DNA of 42,747 nucleotides from Steroidobacteraceae bacterium (GCA_017853175.1 JAFMKA010000010.1:1-42747), one strand, 5' to 3'; counted from the stretch's first letter, positions 16,168-25,357 are shown. A program made the numbers and translations. The notes: generated from the sequence alone by a model not told the origin.

Positions 16168-17625
16168 TCAGCCCGTGCCGCCGACCGTGAGCTCCTCGAT
16201 ACGCAGCGTCGGCTGCCCCACGCCCACCGGCACGCTCTGCCCTTCCTTGCCGCAGGTACCGACACCGTCATCGAGCTTGAGGTCGTTGCCGACCATGGAG
16301 ACGCGAGTGAGCACATCGGGACCGTTGCCGATCAACGTCGCCCCCTTGATGGGCGCGCCGATACGGCCCTTCTCGATGAGATAGGCCTCGCTCGCAGAGA
16401 AGACGAATTTACCGGAAGTGATGTCGACCTGACCCCCGCCGAAGTTCACCGCGTAAATACCGCGATCGACCGAGGCGATGATCTCTTGCGGATCGTGAGG
16501 ACCCGGTCGCATGTAAGTGTTCGTCATGCGCGGCAACGTCATGTGTGCGAAGGATTCGCGACGCCCATTGCCCGTCGACTGAGTGCCCATCAGACGCGCA
16601 TTCATCTTGTCTTGCAGATAACCTTTGAGGACGCCGTTTTCGATGAGCGTCGTACAGCGGGTCGGCGTACCTTCATCGTCGATGTTGAGTGATCCGCGTC
16701 GCGACGAGAGCGTGCCGTCGTCCACGACGGTGCAATGCTCGGATGCCACGCGCTCACCAACTCGATTGCTGAAAGCCGAAGTTCCCTTACGATTGAAATC
16801 GCCTTCGAGCCCGTGACCGATGGCCTCGTGCAGCAAGATGCCCGGCCAACCTGCACCGAGCACAACGGTCATGGCACCCGCCGGCGCCGGAATCGCATCG
16901 AGGTTTACCATTGCTTGTCGTGCGGCTTCGCGACCCAGCGCGAGCGGTCGGTCACCCGCCACGAGCTCGGCGAGCGCATAACGGCCGCCCATTCCTGCGA
17001 AACCCACTTCGCGTCGACCATCGCGTTCGGCGATAACTGACACGTTGAACCTCACGAGCGGACGAACGTCTGCCGCGAGCGTGCCGTCGGCATCTGCCAG
17101 TAGGACGACATCGAAAGCGGTCGACACCGATGCCATGACCTGCGCGATGCGCGGATCGATACGACGCGTCTCGCGATCGACGCGCTCGAGCCAACGTACT
17201 TTGTCGTCGTCCGATAGCGAGCCTTGAGGATCGATCGCCGGATAAAGCGTGTGCCCCGCACTACGACGCAGCACAGGAACGCGTCCGTCACCACCGGCTG
17301 CCGCAATGGCCCGCGCAGCGATCGCCGCCTCTTCGAGCGCCGCAGGCAAAATTTCGTCCGAATAGGCAAAGCCCGTTTTCTCTCCCGATAACGCGCGCAC
17401 CCCGACGCCCTGCTCGATGCTCGCACTCCCTTCTTTGACGATGCCATCCTCGAGCGACCACGACTCGTCACGTGAAAACTGGAAGTACACGTCGGCCGCA
17501 TCGATGGAGGAGGCGCGCACGATTCCGAGGGCGCGCGCGATATGGCCCTCGTCGAGTCCTGCGGGTGTCAGGATGAGCTCACGTGCGAGTGAAAATGCGT
17601 CTTGGGTGTGCATCGGTGATGTCAT
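16168..17625 (-). CDS. tldD: Metalloprotease TldD
   Basis: 485 aa catalytic subunit of the TldD/TldE protease. The zinc motif [11 protein letters not shown] begins at residue 266 (His266, Glu267, His271); an upstream GFAYSDE segment and the C-terminal [26 protein letters not shown] block are family marks, and two cysteine-containing stretches near the C-terminus ([20 protein letters not shown]) complete it. It is last in rng-nit-tldD. An in-frame ATG four codons downstream (MHTQDAF) is an alternative start. Partner pmbA is encoded at 12.8-14.2 kb. Confidence 0.95.
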   Translation of the reverse strand: MTSPMHTQDAFSLARELILTPAGLDEGHIARALGIVRASSIDAADVYFQFSRDESWSLEDGIVKEGSASIEQGVGVRALSGEKTGFAYSDEILPAALEEAAIAARAIAAAGGDGRVPVLRRSAGHTLYPAIDPQGSLSDDDKVRWLERVDRETRRIDPRIAQVMASVSTAFDVVLLADADGTLAADVRPLVRFNVSVIAERDGRREVGFAGMGGRYALAELVAGDRPLALGREAARQAMVNLDAIPAPAGAMTVVLGAGWPGILLHEAIGHGLEGDFNRKGTSAFSNRVGERVASEHCTVVDDGTLSSRRGSLNIDDEGTPTRCTTLIENGVLKGYLQDKMNARLMGTQSTGNGRRESFAHMTLPRMTNTYMRPGPHDPQEIIASVDRGIYAVNFGGGQVDITSGKFVFSASEAYLIEKGRIGAPIKGATLIGNGPDVLTRVSMVGNDLKLDDGVGTCGKEGQSVPVGVGQPTLRIEELTVGGTG

Positions 17626-17647
17626 AGTTCGGATAGCGTCATTTTAA

Positions 17648-18457
17648 TCAAAGACGACGGTGAGACAGCGCGGGAAACGACTCGCGAACGCGGCGCTGCG
17701 CATCGAGATCGAAACGCGCGGTCACGATTCCCTCACCCTGCGGCAAGCGACCGAGTACCTCGCCCCAGTGATCGACGATCATTGAGTCGCCATACGTCTC
17801 GCGTCCACTGGCGTGAACGCCGCTCTGTCCAGGGGCCACGACGAAGGCGAGATTTTCGACAGCTCGGGCGCGCAACAGAAGCTCCCAATGCGCACGACCC
17901 GTCGGCACCGTGAACGCCGCAGGGACCACCAGCCACTGCGCCCCCTCGGCGGCCATGCGACGGTACAGCTCGGGAAAACGCACGTCGTAGCACACCGAAA
18001 GACCCACACGCCCCGCGGGCGTGTCGACCGTCACCACTTGATCGCCGGGTCGGATATTCGTCGACTCGCGATGCGACTCGGCGCGACCCGGCACATCGAC
18101 GTCGAAGAGATGAATCTTGTCGTAGCGCGCCACCTGACGCCCTTCGGCGTCGAACACGAGTGAAGCCGCGGCCACACGCCGCTCGCCCTCGACACGCACG
18201 GGCAAGGTGCCGGCAATCACCCAAAGTCGCAGCGACGCCGCGAGGCCCGCGATGGCCTCCTGTACCGGACCACGCCCCGGATCCTCGGCGACCTGGAGTT
18301 TGTCTGCATCGCGCAGACCCATAAATGCAAAGTTCTCGGGTAAGACGGCTACGGACGCCCCCGCCTCGGCGGCCGCTCGAAGCAGCCGATCGACCACAGC
18401 CAGATTAGCTGGAACGTCGGGCCCCGAAGTCATTTGTACGGCAGCGACGGTCGTCAT
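17648..18457 (-). CDS. Carbon-nitrogen hydrolase, Nit1/deaminated-glutathione amidase type
   Basis: 269 aa nitrilase-superfamily amidase. The Glu-Lys-Cys triad is visible: Glu41 in VLPENFAFMG, Lys114 in YDKIHLFDVDVPG and Cys156 in GLSVCYDVRFPELYR. The DVDVPG and YDVRFPE contexts match the Nit1/YbeM group, which hydrolyses deaminated glutathione; omega-amidase activity is the main alternative. It lies between rng (9 nt) and tldD (22 nt). In Pseudomonas the same neighbourhood is rng-yhdP-nit-tldD, so this gene is expected here while yhdP is absent. Confidence 0.88.
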   Translation of the reverse strand: MTTVAAVQMTSGPDVPANLAVVDRLLRAAAEAGASVAVLPENFAFMGLRDADKLQVAEDPGRGPVQEAIAGLAASLRLWVIAGTLPVRVEGERRVAAASLVFDAEGRQVARYDKIHLFDVDVPGRAESHRESTNIRPGDQVVTVDTPAGRVGLSVCYDVRFPELYRRMAAEGAQWLVVPAAFTVPTGRAHWELLLRARAVENLAFVVAPGQSGVHASGRETYGDSMIVDHWGEVLGRLPQGEGIVTARFDLDAQRRVRESFPALSHRRL

Positions 18458-18466
18458 ACAGAGGCC

Positions 18467-19987
18467 TCAGACCAGAACCACATCGTAGCGATCGATTTCA
18501 TAGAGCGACTCCGCCTGCAGACGAATCGGTCGACCAACGCTGCCCTCGAGTTCCGCCAGAACAGTGGATTCGTCTCCGAGCAGACGCTCGACCACGTCTT
18601 GGTGCGCCAGCACCAGAAGTTCGCGACTACCGAATTGTCGAGCCTGTCGCAGCAACTCGCGGGAAATATCCTGACACACCGTTTCGACTGAACGAATCGA
18701 GCCACGACCCTCGCAGGTCGGACAGCTCTCGCAGAGTAAATGCTCGAGGCTCTCTCGGGTGCGTTTGCGCGTCATCTCAACGAGTCCGAGCGGTGAGATC
18801 GGCGCAACTTGAGTTTGCGCATGATCTGCCGCAAGGGCTTGCTCAAGCGCTCCGAGCACCTGGCTACGGTGCGACTCGTCCGACATGTCGATGAAGTCGA
18901 TGATGATGATGCCGCCGAGATTACGCAGCCGTAGCTGCCGCGCGATCGCCACCGCAGCCTCGAGGTTGGTGCGAAAGATGGTGTCTTCGAGATTGCGATG
19001 ACCGACGAACCCCCCCGTATTGACGTCGATGGTCGTCATCGATTCGGTCTGATCGATGACGAGATAACCGCCAGACTTCAGCGCGACTTTTCGCTCGAGG
19101 GCGCGATTGATTTCTTCTTCGACGCCATGCAGATCGAAAATCGGCCGCGGCCCACCGTGCGCCTCAAGGCGCAAAGCATGAGCCGGGATGAAGTCCTGAA
19201 CGAATTGCCGCATACGCGCGAGCTCGTCGGCATCATCGACCAGCACACGCTCGACGCCTCGGCCGAGCTCATCGCGTAACACGCGCAGCGCCAACGGCAG
19301 GTCTTCGTGCACAAGTTCACCGGGTGACGCGCGCAGCCCTCGTTCCTGAACGTGCGACCACAGTCTGCCAAGATAGGCGAAATCGGCGGCGAGTAACGAG
19401 GCGTCGACGCCCTCGGCCGCCGTCCTCACGATGTAACCCCCGGAGTGTCCCTCGCCCACCAAGGCCTGTATCGCTTCGCGCAGCCGCTGCCGTTCAACTT
19501 CGTCCTCGATGCGCGAGGAAATTCCGATGCCTCGGCCACGAGGCATGAAGACGAGATATCGCGAGGGCAAAGAAATGAAGGTCGTGAGGCGAGCGCCCTT
19601 GGCGCCCATGGGATCTTTGACGACCTGTACGACGATGTCGTCCCCGGGGTTGATCAGACGACGAATATCGACCGACTCCTCGGGAGACGGCGACGGCAGC
19701 CCCGACGGCGCTCCTGAAACCCCGGCCGCTGCAACACGCTGCGCGTCAAAACGCGAATCAGCGCTGACGATATCGTTGACATACAAAAATGCGCTGCGTG
19801 AGAGACCGACCTCGATGAACGCCGCTTGCATACCGGGCAGGACGCGCGTGATTCGACCTTTGTAGATATTACCGACGAGCCCGCGACGACTCGCGCGCTC
19901 GACGAAAACCTCCTGCAGCACACCGCCCTCGAGCAAAGCAGCCCGAGTCTCTCGCGGTGCGACGTTGATGAGGATTTCGGCGCTCAT
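18467..19987 (-). CDS. rng: Ribonuclease G
   Basis: 506 aa endoribonuclease of the RNase E/G family, acting in 16S rRNA 5'-end maturation and mRNA decay. Starts SAEILINVAPRETRAALLEGG; S1-like domain GLVGNIYKGRITRVLPGMQAAFIEVG; catalytic DNase-I-like part with IDVNTGGFVG and IIIDFIDM carrying the two metal-binding Asp; zinc-link CESCPTCEGRG near residue 405. No long C-terminal scaffold, which distinguishes it from RNase E. The ATG overlaps the maf stop by 4 nt. Confidence 0.95.
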   Translation of the reverse strand: MSAEILINVAPRETRAALLEGGVLQEVFVERASRRGLVGNIYKGRITRVLPGMQAAFIEVGLSRSAFLYVNDIVSADSRFDAQRVAAAGVSGAPSGLPSPSPEESVDIRRLINPGDDIVVQVVKDPMGAKGARLTTFISLPSRYLVFMPRGRGIGISSRIEDEVERQRLREAIQALVGEGHSGGYIVRTAAEGVDASLLAADFAYLGRLWSHVQERGLRASPGELVHEDLPLALRVLRDELGRGVERVLVDDADELARMRQFVQDFIPAHALRLEAHGGPRPIFDLHGVEEEINRALERKVALKSGGYLVIDQTESMTTIDVNTGGFVGHRNLEDTIFRTNLEAAVAIARQLRLRNLGGIIIIDFIDMSDESHRSQVLGALEQALAADHAQTQVAPISPLGLVEMTRKRTRESLEHLLCESCPTCEGRGSIRSVETVCQDISRELLRQARQFGSRELLVLAHQDVVERLLGDESTVLAELEGSVGRPIRLQAESLYEIDRYDVVLV

Positions 19988-20589
19988 GCCTCAGGGTGCC
20001 ACACCGATACGCCCGCTGCGACGAGCAATTCGGCCGTTTCAGCAAGAGGCAGCCCCATAACCCCCGAATAGCTGCCCGCGATGTGCTCGATGAAGACCGC
20101 GCCATAGCCCTGAATGGCGTATCCGCCCGCCTTGTCGCGGGGCTCTCCGGTGAGCCAATATTTCTTGGCCTCCTCGGGCGTCACGACCCGAAATCGAACA
20201 CGCGTGCGCGAGAGCCGCGAACTCGTTCCCGTCGCAGACACGAGCGCCACCGCCGAAAGCACCTCGTGTTCGCGCCCCGACAGACGGGCGAAGGTCGCAC
20301 GCAACGCAGCCTCGTCGGCCGGCTTGCCGAGTATGAGTCCGTCTACGGTCACGGTCGTGTCGGCACCGAGCACGGGCAAGGCTTCGAGACCTGCCTCGCG
20401 CCTCGATCGCCACACCCACTCTGCCTTCGATCGCGCCAGACGCTCGACATAGCGATCGGGCGTTTCGCCCGCCCGCTCATCTTCGTTGAGATCGGCAGGC
20501 TGCACGACATACGCCACTCCGATCTGGCGCAACAACTCGCATCGACGCGGCGATGCCGAGGCTAGACAAATCGAAGCGTCGTGAGTCAT
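19984..20589 (-). CDS. maf: Maf/YhdE nucleoside triphosphate pyrophosphatase
   Basis: 201 aa. Hydrolyses non-canonical or dTTP/UTP-type nucleotides to monophosphates; the YhdE subgroup is assigned by position before rng. SICLASASPRRCELLRQIG is the substrate-binding N-terminus, VLGADTTVTVDGLILGKPAD holds the catalytic Asp, and DKAGGYAIQGYGAVFIEHIAGSYSGVMGLPL is the C-terminal signature. Starts 9 nt after rlmH and overlaps rng. Confidence 0.94.
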   Translation of the reverse strand: MTHDASICLASASPRRCELLRQIGVAYVVQPADLNEDERAGETPDRYVERLARSKAEWVWRSRREAGLEALPVLGADTTVTVDGLILGKPADEAALRATFARLSGREHEVLSAVALVSATGTSSRLSRTRVRFRVVTPEEAKKYWLTGEPRDKAGGYAIQGYGAVFIEHIAGSYSGVMGLPLAETAELLVAAGVSVWHPEA

Positions 20590-20598
20590 GCGCTGGCG

Positions 20599-21069
20599 TC
20601 AATCACGGTGATAAGGGTGGCCCTGAGAGAGGGAAAACGCTCGGTAGAGTTGCTCGATCAGCATTACGCGAGCGAGTCCGTGGGGCAAGGTCATTTTTGA
20701 CAGCGACCAACTCTCGGCAGTCCGTGCGCGGACGGACGGCGCATGTCCATCCGCCCCGCCGATGAGCAACGCCAGATCCGGCGAAGACGAGGCCAGCGTC
20801 TCGAGTCGCGTCGCGAGATCGCGCGTACTCAAAGATTTTCCCGTTTCATCGAGGAGAACCACCCTCTCTCGATCGCGCAGAGCCGAAAGCACACGTTCGC
20901 CTTCACGCTCGAGTGCGGCGTCGGCAGAGCGTCCTCCCGTGCGCGGGACCGCTTCAAGTTCCACGAGTTCGACACGCCAGGGCGCTCGAAAGCGCTTCAG
21001 ATAATCGGCAACCGCCTCATCAACCCACGCGGGCTGACGCGAACCGACCGTGATGATTCGCAGACGCAT
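20599..21069 (-). CDS. rlmH: 23S rRNA pseudouridine-1915 N3-methyltransferase RlmH
   Basis: 156 aa SPOUT methyltransferase, same size as E. coli RlmH (155). RLRIITVGSRQPAWVDEAVADYLKR start, VVLLDETGKSLST, LLIGGADGHAPSVR (SAM knot) and the C-terminal SKMTLPHGLARVMLIEQLYRAFSLSQGHPYHRD tail are diagnostic. It follows rsfS by 33 bp with an AAGGCAGG ribosome-binding region, the same rsfS-rlmH order as E. coli. Confidence 0.96.
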   Translation of the reverse strand: MRLRIITVGSRQPAWVDEAVADYLKRFRAPWRVELVELEAVPRTGGRSADAALEREGERVLSALRDRERVVLLDETGKSLSTRDLATRLETLASSSPDLALLIGGADGHAPSVRARTAESWSLSKMTLPHGLARVMLIEQLYRAFSLSQGHPYHRD

Positions 21070-21102
21070 CGATGCACCTGCCTTTTGAAGATCGAAGGTT
21101 GT

Positions 21103-21600
21103 TTAGCCGCGCGCCGCGGACGTCCGCTTGCCACCGCTGTTGGAATTGCGAGGCGCAGGTGTACGCGGCTCCCAAAGATGCTCGAGCTGATAAAACTCAC
21201 GAGTGCGAGGCAGCATGATGTGCACCATGACGTCTGGCAGATCGACGAGCACCCACTCGCCCTGCTGCTCGCCTTCGACGCCGAGCGGGCGCTGACCCGA
21301 GGCCTTGGCCATCTGCACGACACGATCGGCGATCGAGCGCAGGTGGCGATCGGACGTGCCACTCGCGATCACCATGAAATCGGCGACGTCACTCATGCCT
21401 CGCACGTCGAGCACACGGACGTCTACCGCCTTCATGTCGGACAAAGCCGCCTCGACGAGGCGCAGCGCTGGCGGAAGGGCTCGCGGTTTGCGCCCTGACG
21501 CGACACTCGAAGAGGTGTTTGCAGTCTTACGGGGTTTGACGGCTTTTCGGACGGGGGATTTCTTCGCGGGCTTACGAGCGGACGAGCGGGGTTTATTCAT
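21103..21600 (-). CDS. rsfS: Ribosomal silencing factor RsfS with basic tails
   Basis: 165 aa against 105 in E. coli. The conserved core (about 44-145) has LRLVEAALSDMKAVDVRVLDV, GMSDVADFMVIASGTSDRHLRSIAD, GVEGEQQGEWVLVDLPDVMVHIM and REFYQLEHLWE; it binds L14 and blocks subunit joining in starvation. Before it is a 43-residue Lys/Arg/Pro/Ser-rich tail (SSARKPAKKSPVRKAVKPRK) and after it a short basic tail (PRNSNSGGKRTSAARG), which look disordered. Start ATG 21598-21600 overlaps the nadD stop by 8 nt; an in-frame ATG at 21612 with AGGA close by is also possible. Confidence 0.9.
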   Translation of the reverse strand: MNKPRSSARKPAKKSPVRKAVKPRKTANTSSSVASGRKPRALPPALRLVEAALSDMKAVDVRVLDVRGMSDVADFMVIASGTSDRHLRSIADRVVQMAKASGQRPLGVEGEQQGEWVLVDLPDVMVHIMLPRTREFYQLEHLWEPRTPAPRNSNSGGKRTSAARG

Positions 21601-22261
21601 GCGCGCGAGCATAACATCCTGATTCGATGATGATGGTTCGGACAGGATCCGGAACCAAGAATCTCGGGTCGTCGCCCGCGACCAGTAGCTCACGCAGGTC
21701 GGTGGAAGACACCTCGAGCGGTGTGACCTTGCGCACGTGAATGCCGCCACAGGGCGCGGAGTGCAACGCGCCGATATCGGGCATCGCTCGCTCAGCCAAC
21801 AACGCCGCGAGCGGGCCCTCGGTCGGCGGCGGCCATCCGGGCCGGTGTGCCACGACGAGGTGGGCGTAATCGAAGATGTCCCGCCAGCGATGCCACTGCA
21901 TGAACCCTGCGAAAGCATCCATCCCGAGCAGCACGCAGATCGAGCGCTCCGGATGCTCCTCGCGTAATTCACTCAGCGTATCGATGGTGCGGCTCACTCC
22001 GCTGCGACGGATCTCGCGATCATCGAGAACGAATCCCGGCTGACCAGCGATCGCGAGACGAACCATCTCGAGCCGTAAGGCGGCAGAGGCGAGCGGCGGA
22101 TCACGGTGACCCGGATTCCCCACCGGTATCCAGCGAACCTCGGCGAGTTGCAGCGCATGCATCAGCTCGTAACCCGTACGCAGATGCCCGACATGGATCG
22201 GATCGAACGTTCCGCCAAAGATACCGAGAGGTCCGTAGGGTGCGGCGCTCATGCTGCTCAT
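21593..22261 (-). CDS. nadD: Nicotinate-nucleotide adenylyltransferase
   Basis: 222 aa. Transfers AMP to nicotinate mononucleotide in NAD synthesis. The nucleotidyltransferase motif GIFGGTFDPIHVGHLRTG near residue 12 has the HxGH signature, and PLEVSSTDLRELL is the C-terminal SSTxxR motif. The start at 22261 overlaps the holA stop (ATGA); another in-frame ATG lies three codons later. Second in holA-nadD-rsfS-rlmH. Confidence 0.95.
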   Translation of the reverse strand: MSSMSAAPYGPLGIFGGTFDPIHVGHLRTGYELMHALQLAEVRWIPVGNPGHRDPPLASAALRLEMVRLAIAGQPGFVLDDREIRRSGVSRTIDTLSELREEHPERSICVLLGMDAFAGFMQWHRWRDIFDYAHLVVAHRPGWPPPTEGPLAALLAERAMPDIGALHSAPCGGIHVRKVTPLEVSSTDLRELLVAGDDPRFLVPDPVRTIIIESGCYARAHE

Positions 22262-23271
22262 TTGATCGGACGCAGGCCGCAACACTCGGCGCAGAGCAGG
22301 GTCATTTCATCCCACGGATCTCCCGCAAGTCGCCCTTTGATCATGCGATCTGCGCGTAACGCACGCGAAGAGAGACGAGCAAAAGGCATGCGCGCGACGC
22401 GAGGTCGCGCTCGATCAAGAGCGGCGAGCTGCGATGGCGAGGGTCTCGGCCCAGGCCGACGCGATGGATCATCACCGCGGCGCAGCGCCCAAAGATTTCG
22501 CAATTCGCGCGTGATCGACCACAGCACGAGCGTGGGCTCGGTGCCCTCACCACGCAGCCCCGCCAAAATACGTAGGGCGCGAGATGCATCACCCGACACC
22601 ACTGCCTCGCCCAAACCGAATACATCGTAACGCGCACTCGACGTCACCGCTTCAAGCACAGCCGTCGCATCGAGTCGGCCTGCGGGTACAAGCAGTTTGA
22701 GTTTTTCGATTTCCTGTTTGGCAGCGAGCAAGTTGCCTTCTACTCTCGAAGCGAGCAAGGCGACCGCATCGCTCGTAGGCTCAAGCCCAGCGGCGCGAAG
22801 TCGCTGCGACAGCCACGACTCGAGCTGACGCGGACCAATTTCCCAAATCGGCAACCACGCCGCCTTGGACTCGATGGCTTTGACCCAAGCCGTGTTCTGC
22901 GCGGCGTAGTCGAGGCGTGGCGTCATCACCAGCAACAACGTATCGGCCCCCGCACTCTCGAGCATTTTTTGAAGCGCCGCGCCCCCTTCCTTTCCGGCCT
23001 TTCCCGAGAATCGAATTTCGACGATCCGTCGATCACCGAACAGGGACATCGACGACAGCGACGCGGCGATATCGGCCCAGTCAGCGCTGCGCTCGGGAAA
23101 ATGCGTTTCGCGCTCGACGAAGCCCGCAGATCGAGCCGCCGCACGAATCGCATCGCAGGCCTCGCCGACGAGCAGGTCCTCATCACCCGAGACGAGGTAC
23201 GCCGGGGGAAGCTGGCCGCGTTGAACCGCTTGCTTTAGGTGTACTGCGAGATTGTCGAGGCTGAGCTTCAT
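22258..23271 (-). CDS. holA: DNA polymerase III subunit delta
   Basis: 337 aa (E. coli 343), the clamp-loader subunit that opens the beta clamp. MKLSLDNLAVHLKQAVQRGQ, LPPAYLVSGDEDLLVGEACDAIR, SLFGDRRIVEIRFSGK, and the C-terminal DRMIKGRLAGDPWDEMTLLC are recognisable. A GAGG ribosome-binding site and GATAAT stand before the ATG. In E. coli lptE precedes holA directly; here holA instead begins beside a divergent TonB receptor gene, and lptE is 7 kb away. Confidence 0.92.
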   Translation of the reverse strand: MKLSLDNLAVHLKQAVQRGQLPPAYLVSGDEDLLVGEACDAIRAAARSAGFVERETHFPERSADWADIAASLSSMSLFGDRRIVEIRFSGKAGKEGGAALQKMLESAGADTLLLVMTPRLDYAAQNTAWVKAIESKAAWLPIWEIGPRQLESWLSQRLRAAGLEPTSDAVALLASRVEGNLLAAKQEIEKLKLLVPAGRLDATAVLEAVTSSARYDVFGLGEAVVSGDASRALRILAGLRGEGTEPTLVLWSITRELRNLWALRRGDDPSRRPGPRPSPSQLAALDRARPRVARMPFARLSSRALRADRMIKGRLAGDPWDEMTLLCAECCGLRPIK

Positions 23272-23324
23272 GGAGGACCTCGATTATCGGCGACAACCGG
23301 CCGGGCGGCGGGTCTGGTCGCTGC

Positions 23325-23356
23325 TTACGGAGTGTTATAAAGTATCAGTACCGTAA
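23325..23356 (+). promoter_or_regulatory. Zur-box-like dyad upstream of the zinc-receptor operon
   Basis: TGTTATAAAGTATCA at 23333-23347 agrees at 11 of 14 informative positions with the gammaproteobacterial Zur core (TGTTATA-N-TATAACA), left half perfect. It is framed by a perfect 6-bp inverted repeat TTACGG (23325-23330) and CCGTAA (23351-23356). TTATAA here or TTACAT/TACATT at 23362-23368 may be the -10. Zur control is inferred from site and gene content. Confidence 0.5.
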
Positions 23357-23377
23357 CTTAATTACATTCCCGGGCCC

Positions 23378-25357
23378 ATGAAAACCTCGCTCTCCGCGTG
23401 CTCGATGCTTGCCATGCTCCTGACCGTTCCGACCCATGGCCAGTCAGTCAGGCCGTCTACCGAACTCGAAGAAGTCGTCATCACGGCAACCCCGCTGCGC
23501 AAGAACGCCTTCGAAACCGCGCAGCCCGTTTCGGTGCTCTCGGGCGACGCGCTCGTCACCCGTCGCGAAAGCAGCTTGGGGGAAACGCTCGCGGATCAGC
23601 CCGGCGTCTCGGCCTCAGCGTTCGGACCGATCGCAAGTCGCCCCATCATCCGCGGTCAAGGGGGACTGCGCGTGCAGACCTATCAAGACGGCGCCGACAC
23701 TCTTGATGTCGCGGCACTGTCGGACGATCACGCCGTGGGGCTCGAGCCCATGCTGGCCGATCGCATCGAGATCGTGCGCGGACCCGCCGCACTGCTGTTC
23801 GGTTCAGCCGCCGCAGCCGGCGCCGTGAATGTCATCACACCTCGCCTGACGCTGTCGCGGTTCGAATCGCCGCTCGCCGGCGAGGTGCAAGTTCGCGGAG
23901 ACACGGCGGCCAACGAGCGCGGGGTTGCCGCAAGAGTGGGCGGCCTCGCAGGAGATCAGCTGCAGTTCTCGGCGGATTGGCATCACTTTCGAGCGGATGA
24001 ACTGCGCATCCCCGATGGACGCCTCACAAACTCCAACGGTGAAACACGCGGAGCCAGCGGCGGCTTTGGCTGGATTGGCGACCGCACATCGTTCGCGATT
24101 TCTTTGAGCGATCTTCGAAATGATTACGGGCTACCCGGCGACGGCCACGCGCACGAAGGTGACGACGAGCAAGAGACCGACGAGCACCACGGCGACGTAC
24201 GTCTCGCGCTCGAGCAGAGACGCCTCGACTTCGTCGGCGAGCAGCGTATCGACGGTCCCTTCGATACGCTGCGACTTCGCGGCGCGCGCAACGACTACGC
24301 ACACGTAGAAATCGAGGGCGATTCGATCGGTACGACCTACGCACAAGATGGCCGCGAACTTCGTCTGAGCGCCAATCGTGACGAGAGTTATACGATCGGT
24401 CTCCAGTGGCGCGAACTCGATTTCGACGCCGAAGGCGGGGAGGCTTTTCTGCCCGCGTCGCGCACACGCCATCTCGGTGCATATGGGTTCGGCGAAATCC
24501 GACTCGGTGTCGTAACGGTCGAAGCCGGTGTTCGTCTCGAGCAACAAGAGATCGCCGTGGCGCAGAACTTCGATCGCGGCGAATACCGCGATCAGGCCCT
24601 AAGCGGATCGCTCGGTGCGCGCTGGCGAGTGAGGGGGCCGTGGGAGGCCACGCTGCACGTCACGTCGACGGGGCGGCACCCCACGGCGACCGAACTCTAT
24701 GCCTTCGGTCCCCACCTTGCGGTACAGCGCTTCGAGATCGGCGATGAGTCGCTCGATATCGAACGAGGCACGACGGCCGACCTCGGCCTTCAATATCGAA
24801 CGGAGTCGGGTTGGAGCGGTCAAATCGGTATGTTCGCCGCCGAATACGACCAGTTCATCGCCGCGATACCCACGGGCACGATCGAAGACGATCTTCGCGT
24901 CGTGCGATTCACCGGTATCGACGCGCGCTTCGAGGGTCTCGAATTCGATTGGCGTCACGGCTCGCTCATCGATACCGCTTCAGGCACTCTCGGGGTGCGC
25001 CTCTTCGGTGACTACGTGCGAGCCCGAGATTCATCCGGAAATCCGCTGCCGCAGATTCCGCCCAAGAGACTCGGCCTCGAGTTCGAGTACCGCTCAGGCC
25101 CGCTGCGTCTCGGCTTTGAGACCATCGTCCATGACGCTCAGAACGATCTCGCCCAGGGCGAGACCCGTACCGCAGGCTTCACGGAAGTGAATGCCGAGGC
25201 AACCTATCGCCTGCGCCTCGGTACAACCGATATGCTTTGGTTTGCGCGGGGCGTGAATCTTTTAAATGAAGAGATGCGACGTCATGCCTCGCCCCTCAAA
25301 GATGTCGCACCACTCGCGGCGCGACACCTCGCCTTCGGATTACAACTCAAGTTCTAG
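23378..25357 (+). CDS. ZnuD-like TonB-dependent outer-membrane receptor
   Basis: 659 aa. Signal peptide (1-22, ending HGQS), TonB box EEVVITATP near 31-39, plug domain with GVSASAFGPIASRPIIRGQGG and DRIEIVRGPAALLFGSAAAAGAVNVI, then a 22-strand barrel ending in Phe (GLQLKF). A loop at 249-273 reads DYGLPGDGHAHEGDDEQETD then EHHGD, with four His and many Asp/Glu. The YGLPG plus His/Asp loop, PTATELYAFGPHLAVQRFEIG and the LLNEEMRRHASPLKD ending correspond to Neisseria ZnuD, the zinc receptor. No Shine-Dalgarno stands before the ATG. It leads a five-gene operon; zinc (or zinc-chelate) import is the best reading, though copper or a metallophore cannot be excluded. Confidence 0.87.
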   Translation: MKTSLSACSMLAMLLTVPTHGQSVRPSTELEEVVITATPLRKNAFETAQPVSVLSGDALVTRRESSLGETLADQPGVSASAFGPIASRPIIRGQGGLRVQTYQDGADTLDVAALSDDHAVGLEPMLADRIEIVRGPAALLFGSAAAAGAVNVITPRLTLSRFESPLAGEVQVRGDTAANERGVAARVGGLAGDQLQFSADWHHFRADELRIPDGRLTNSNGETRGASGGFGWIGDRTSFAISLSDLRNDYGLPGDGHAHEGDDEQETDEHHGDVRLALEQRRLDFVGEQRIDGPFDTLRLRGARNDYAHVEIEGDSIGTTYAQDGRELRLSANRDESYTIGLQWRELDFDAEGGEAFLPASRTRHLGAYGFGEIRLGVVTVEAGVRLEQQEIAVAQNFDRGEYRDQALSGSLGARWRVRGPWEATLHVTSTGRHPTATELYAFGPHLAVQRFEIGDESLDIERGTTADLGLQYRTESGWSGQIGMFAAEYDQFIAAIPTGTIEDDLRVVRFTGIDARFEGLEFDWRHGSLIDTASGTLGVRLFGDYVRARDSSGNPLPQIPPKRLGLEFEYRSGPLRLGFETIVHDAQNDLAQGETRTAGFTEVNAEATYRLRLGTTDMLWFARGVNLLNEEMRRHASPLKDVAPLAARHLAFGLQLKF

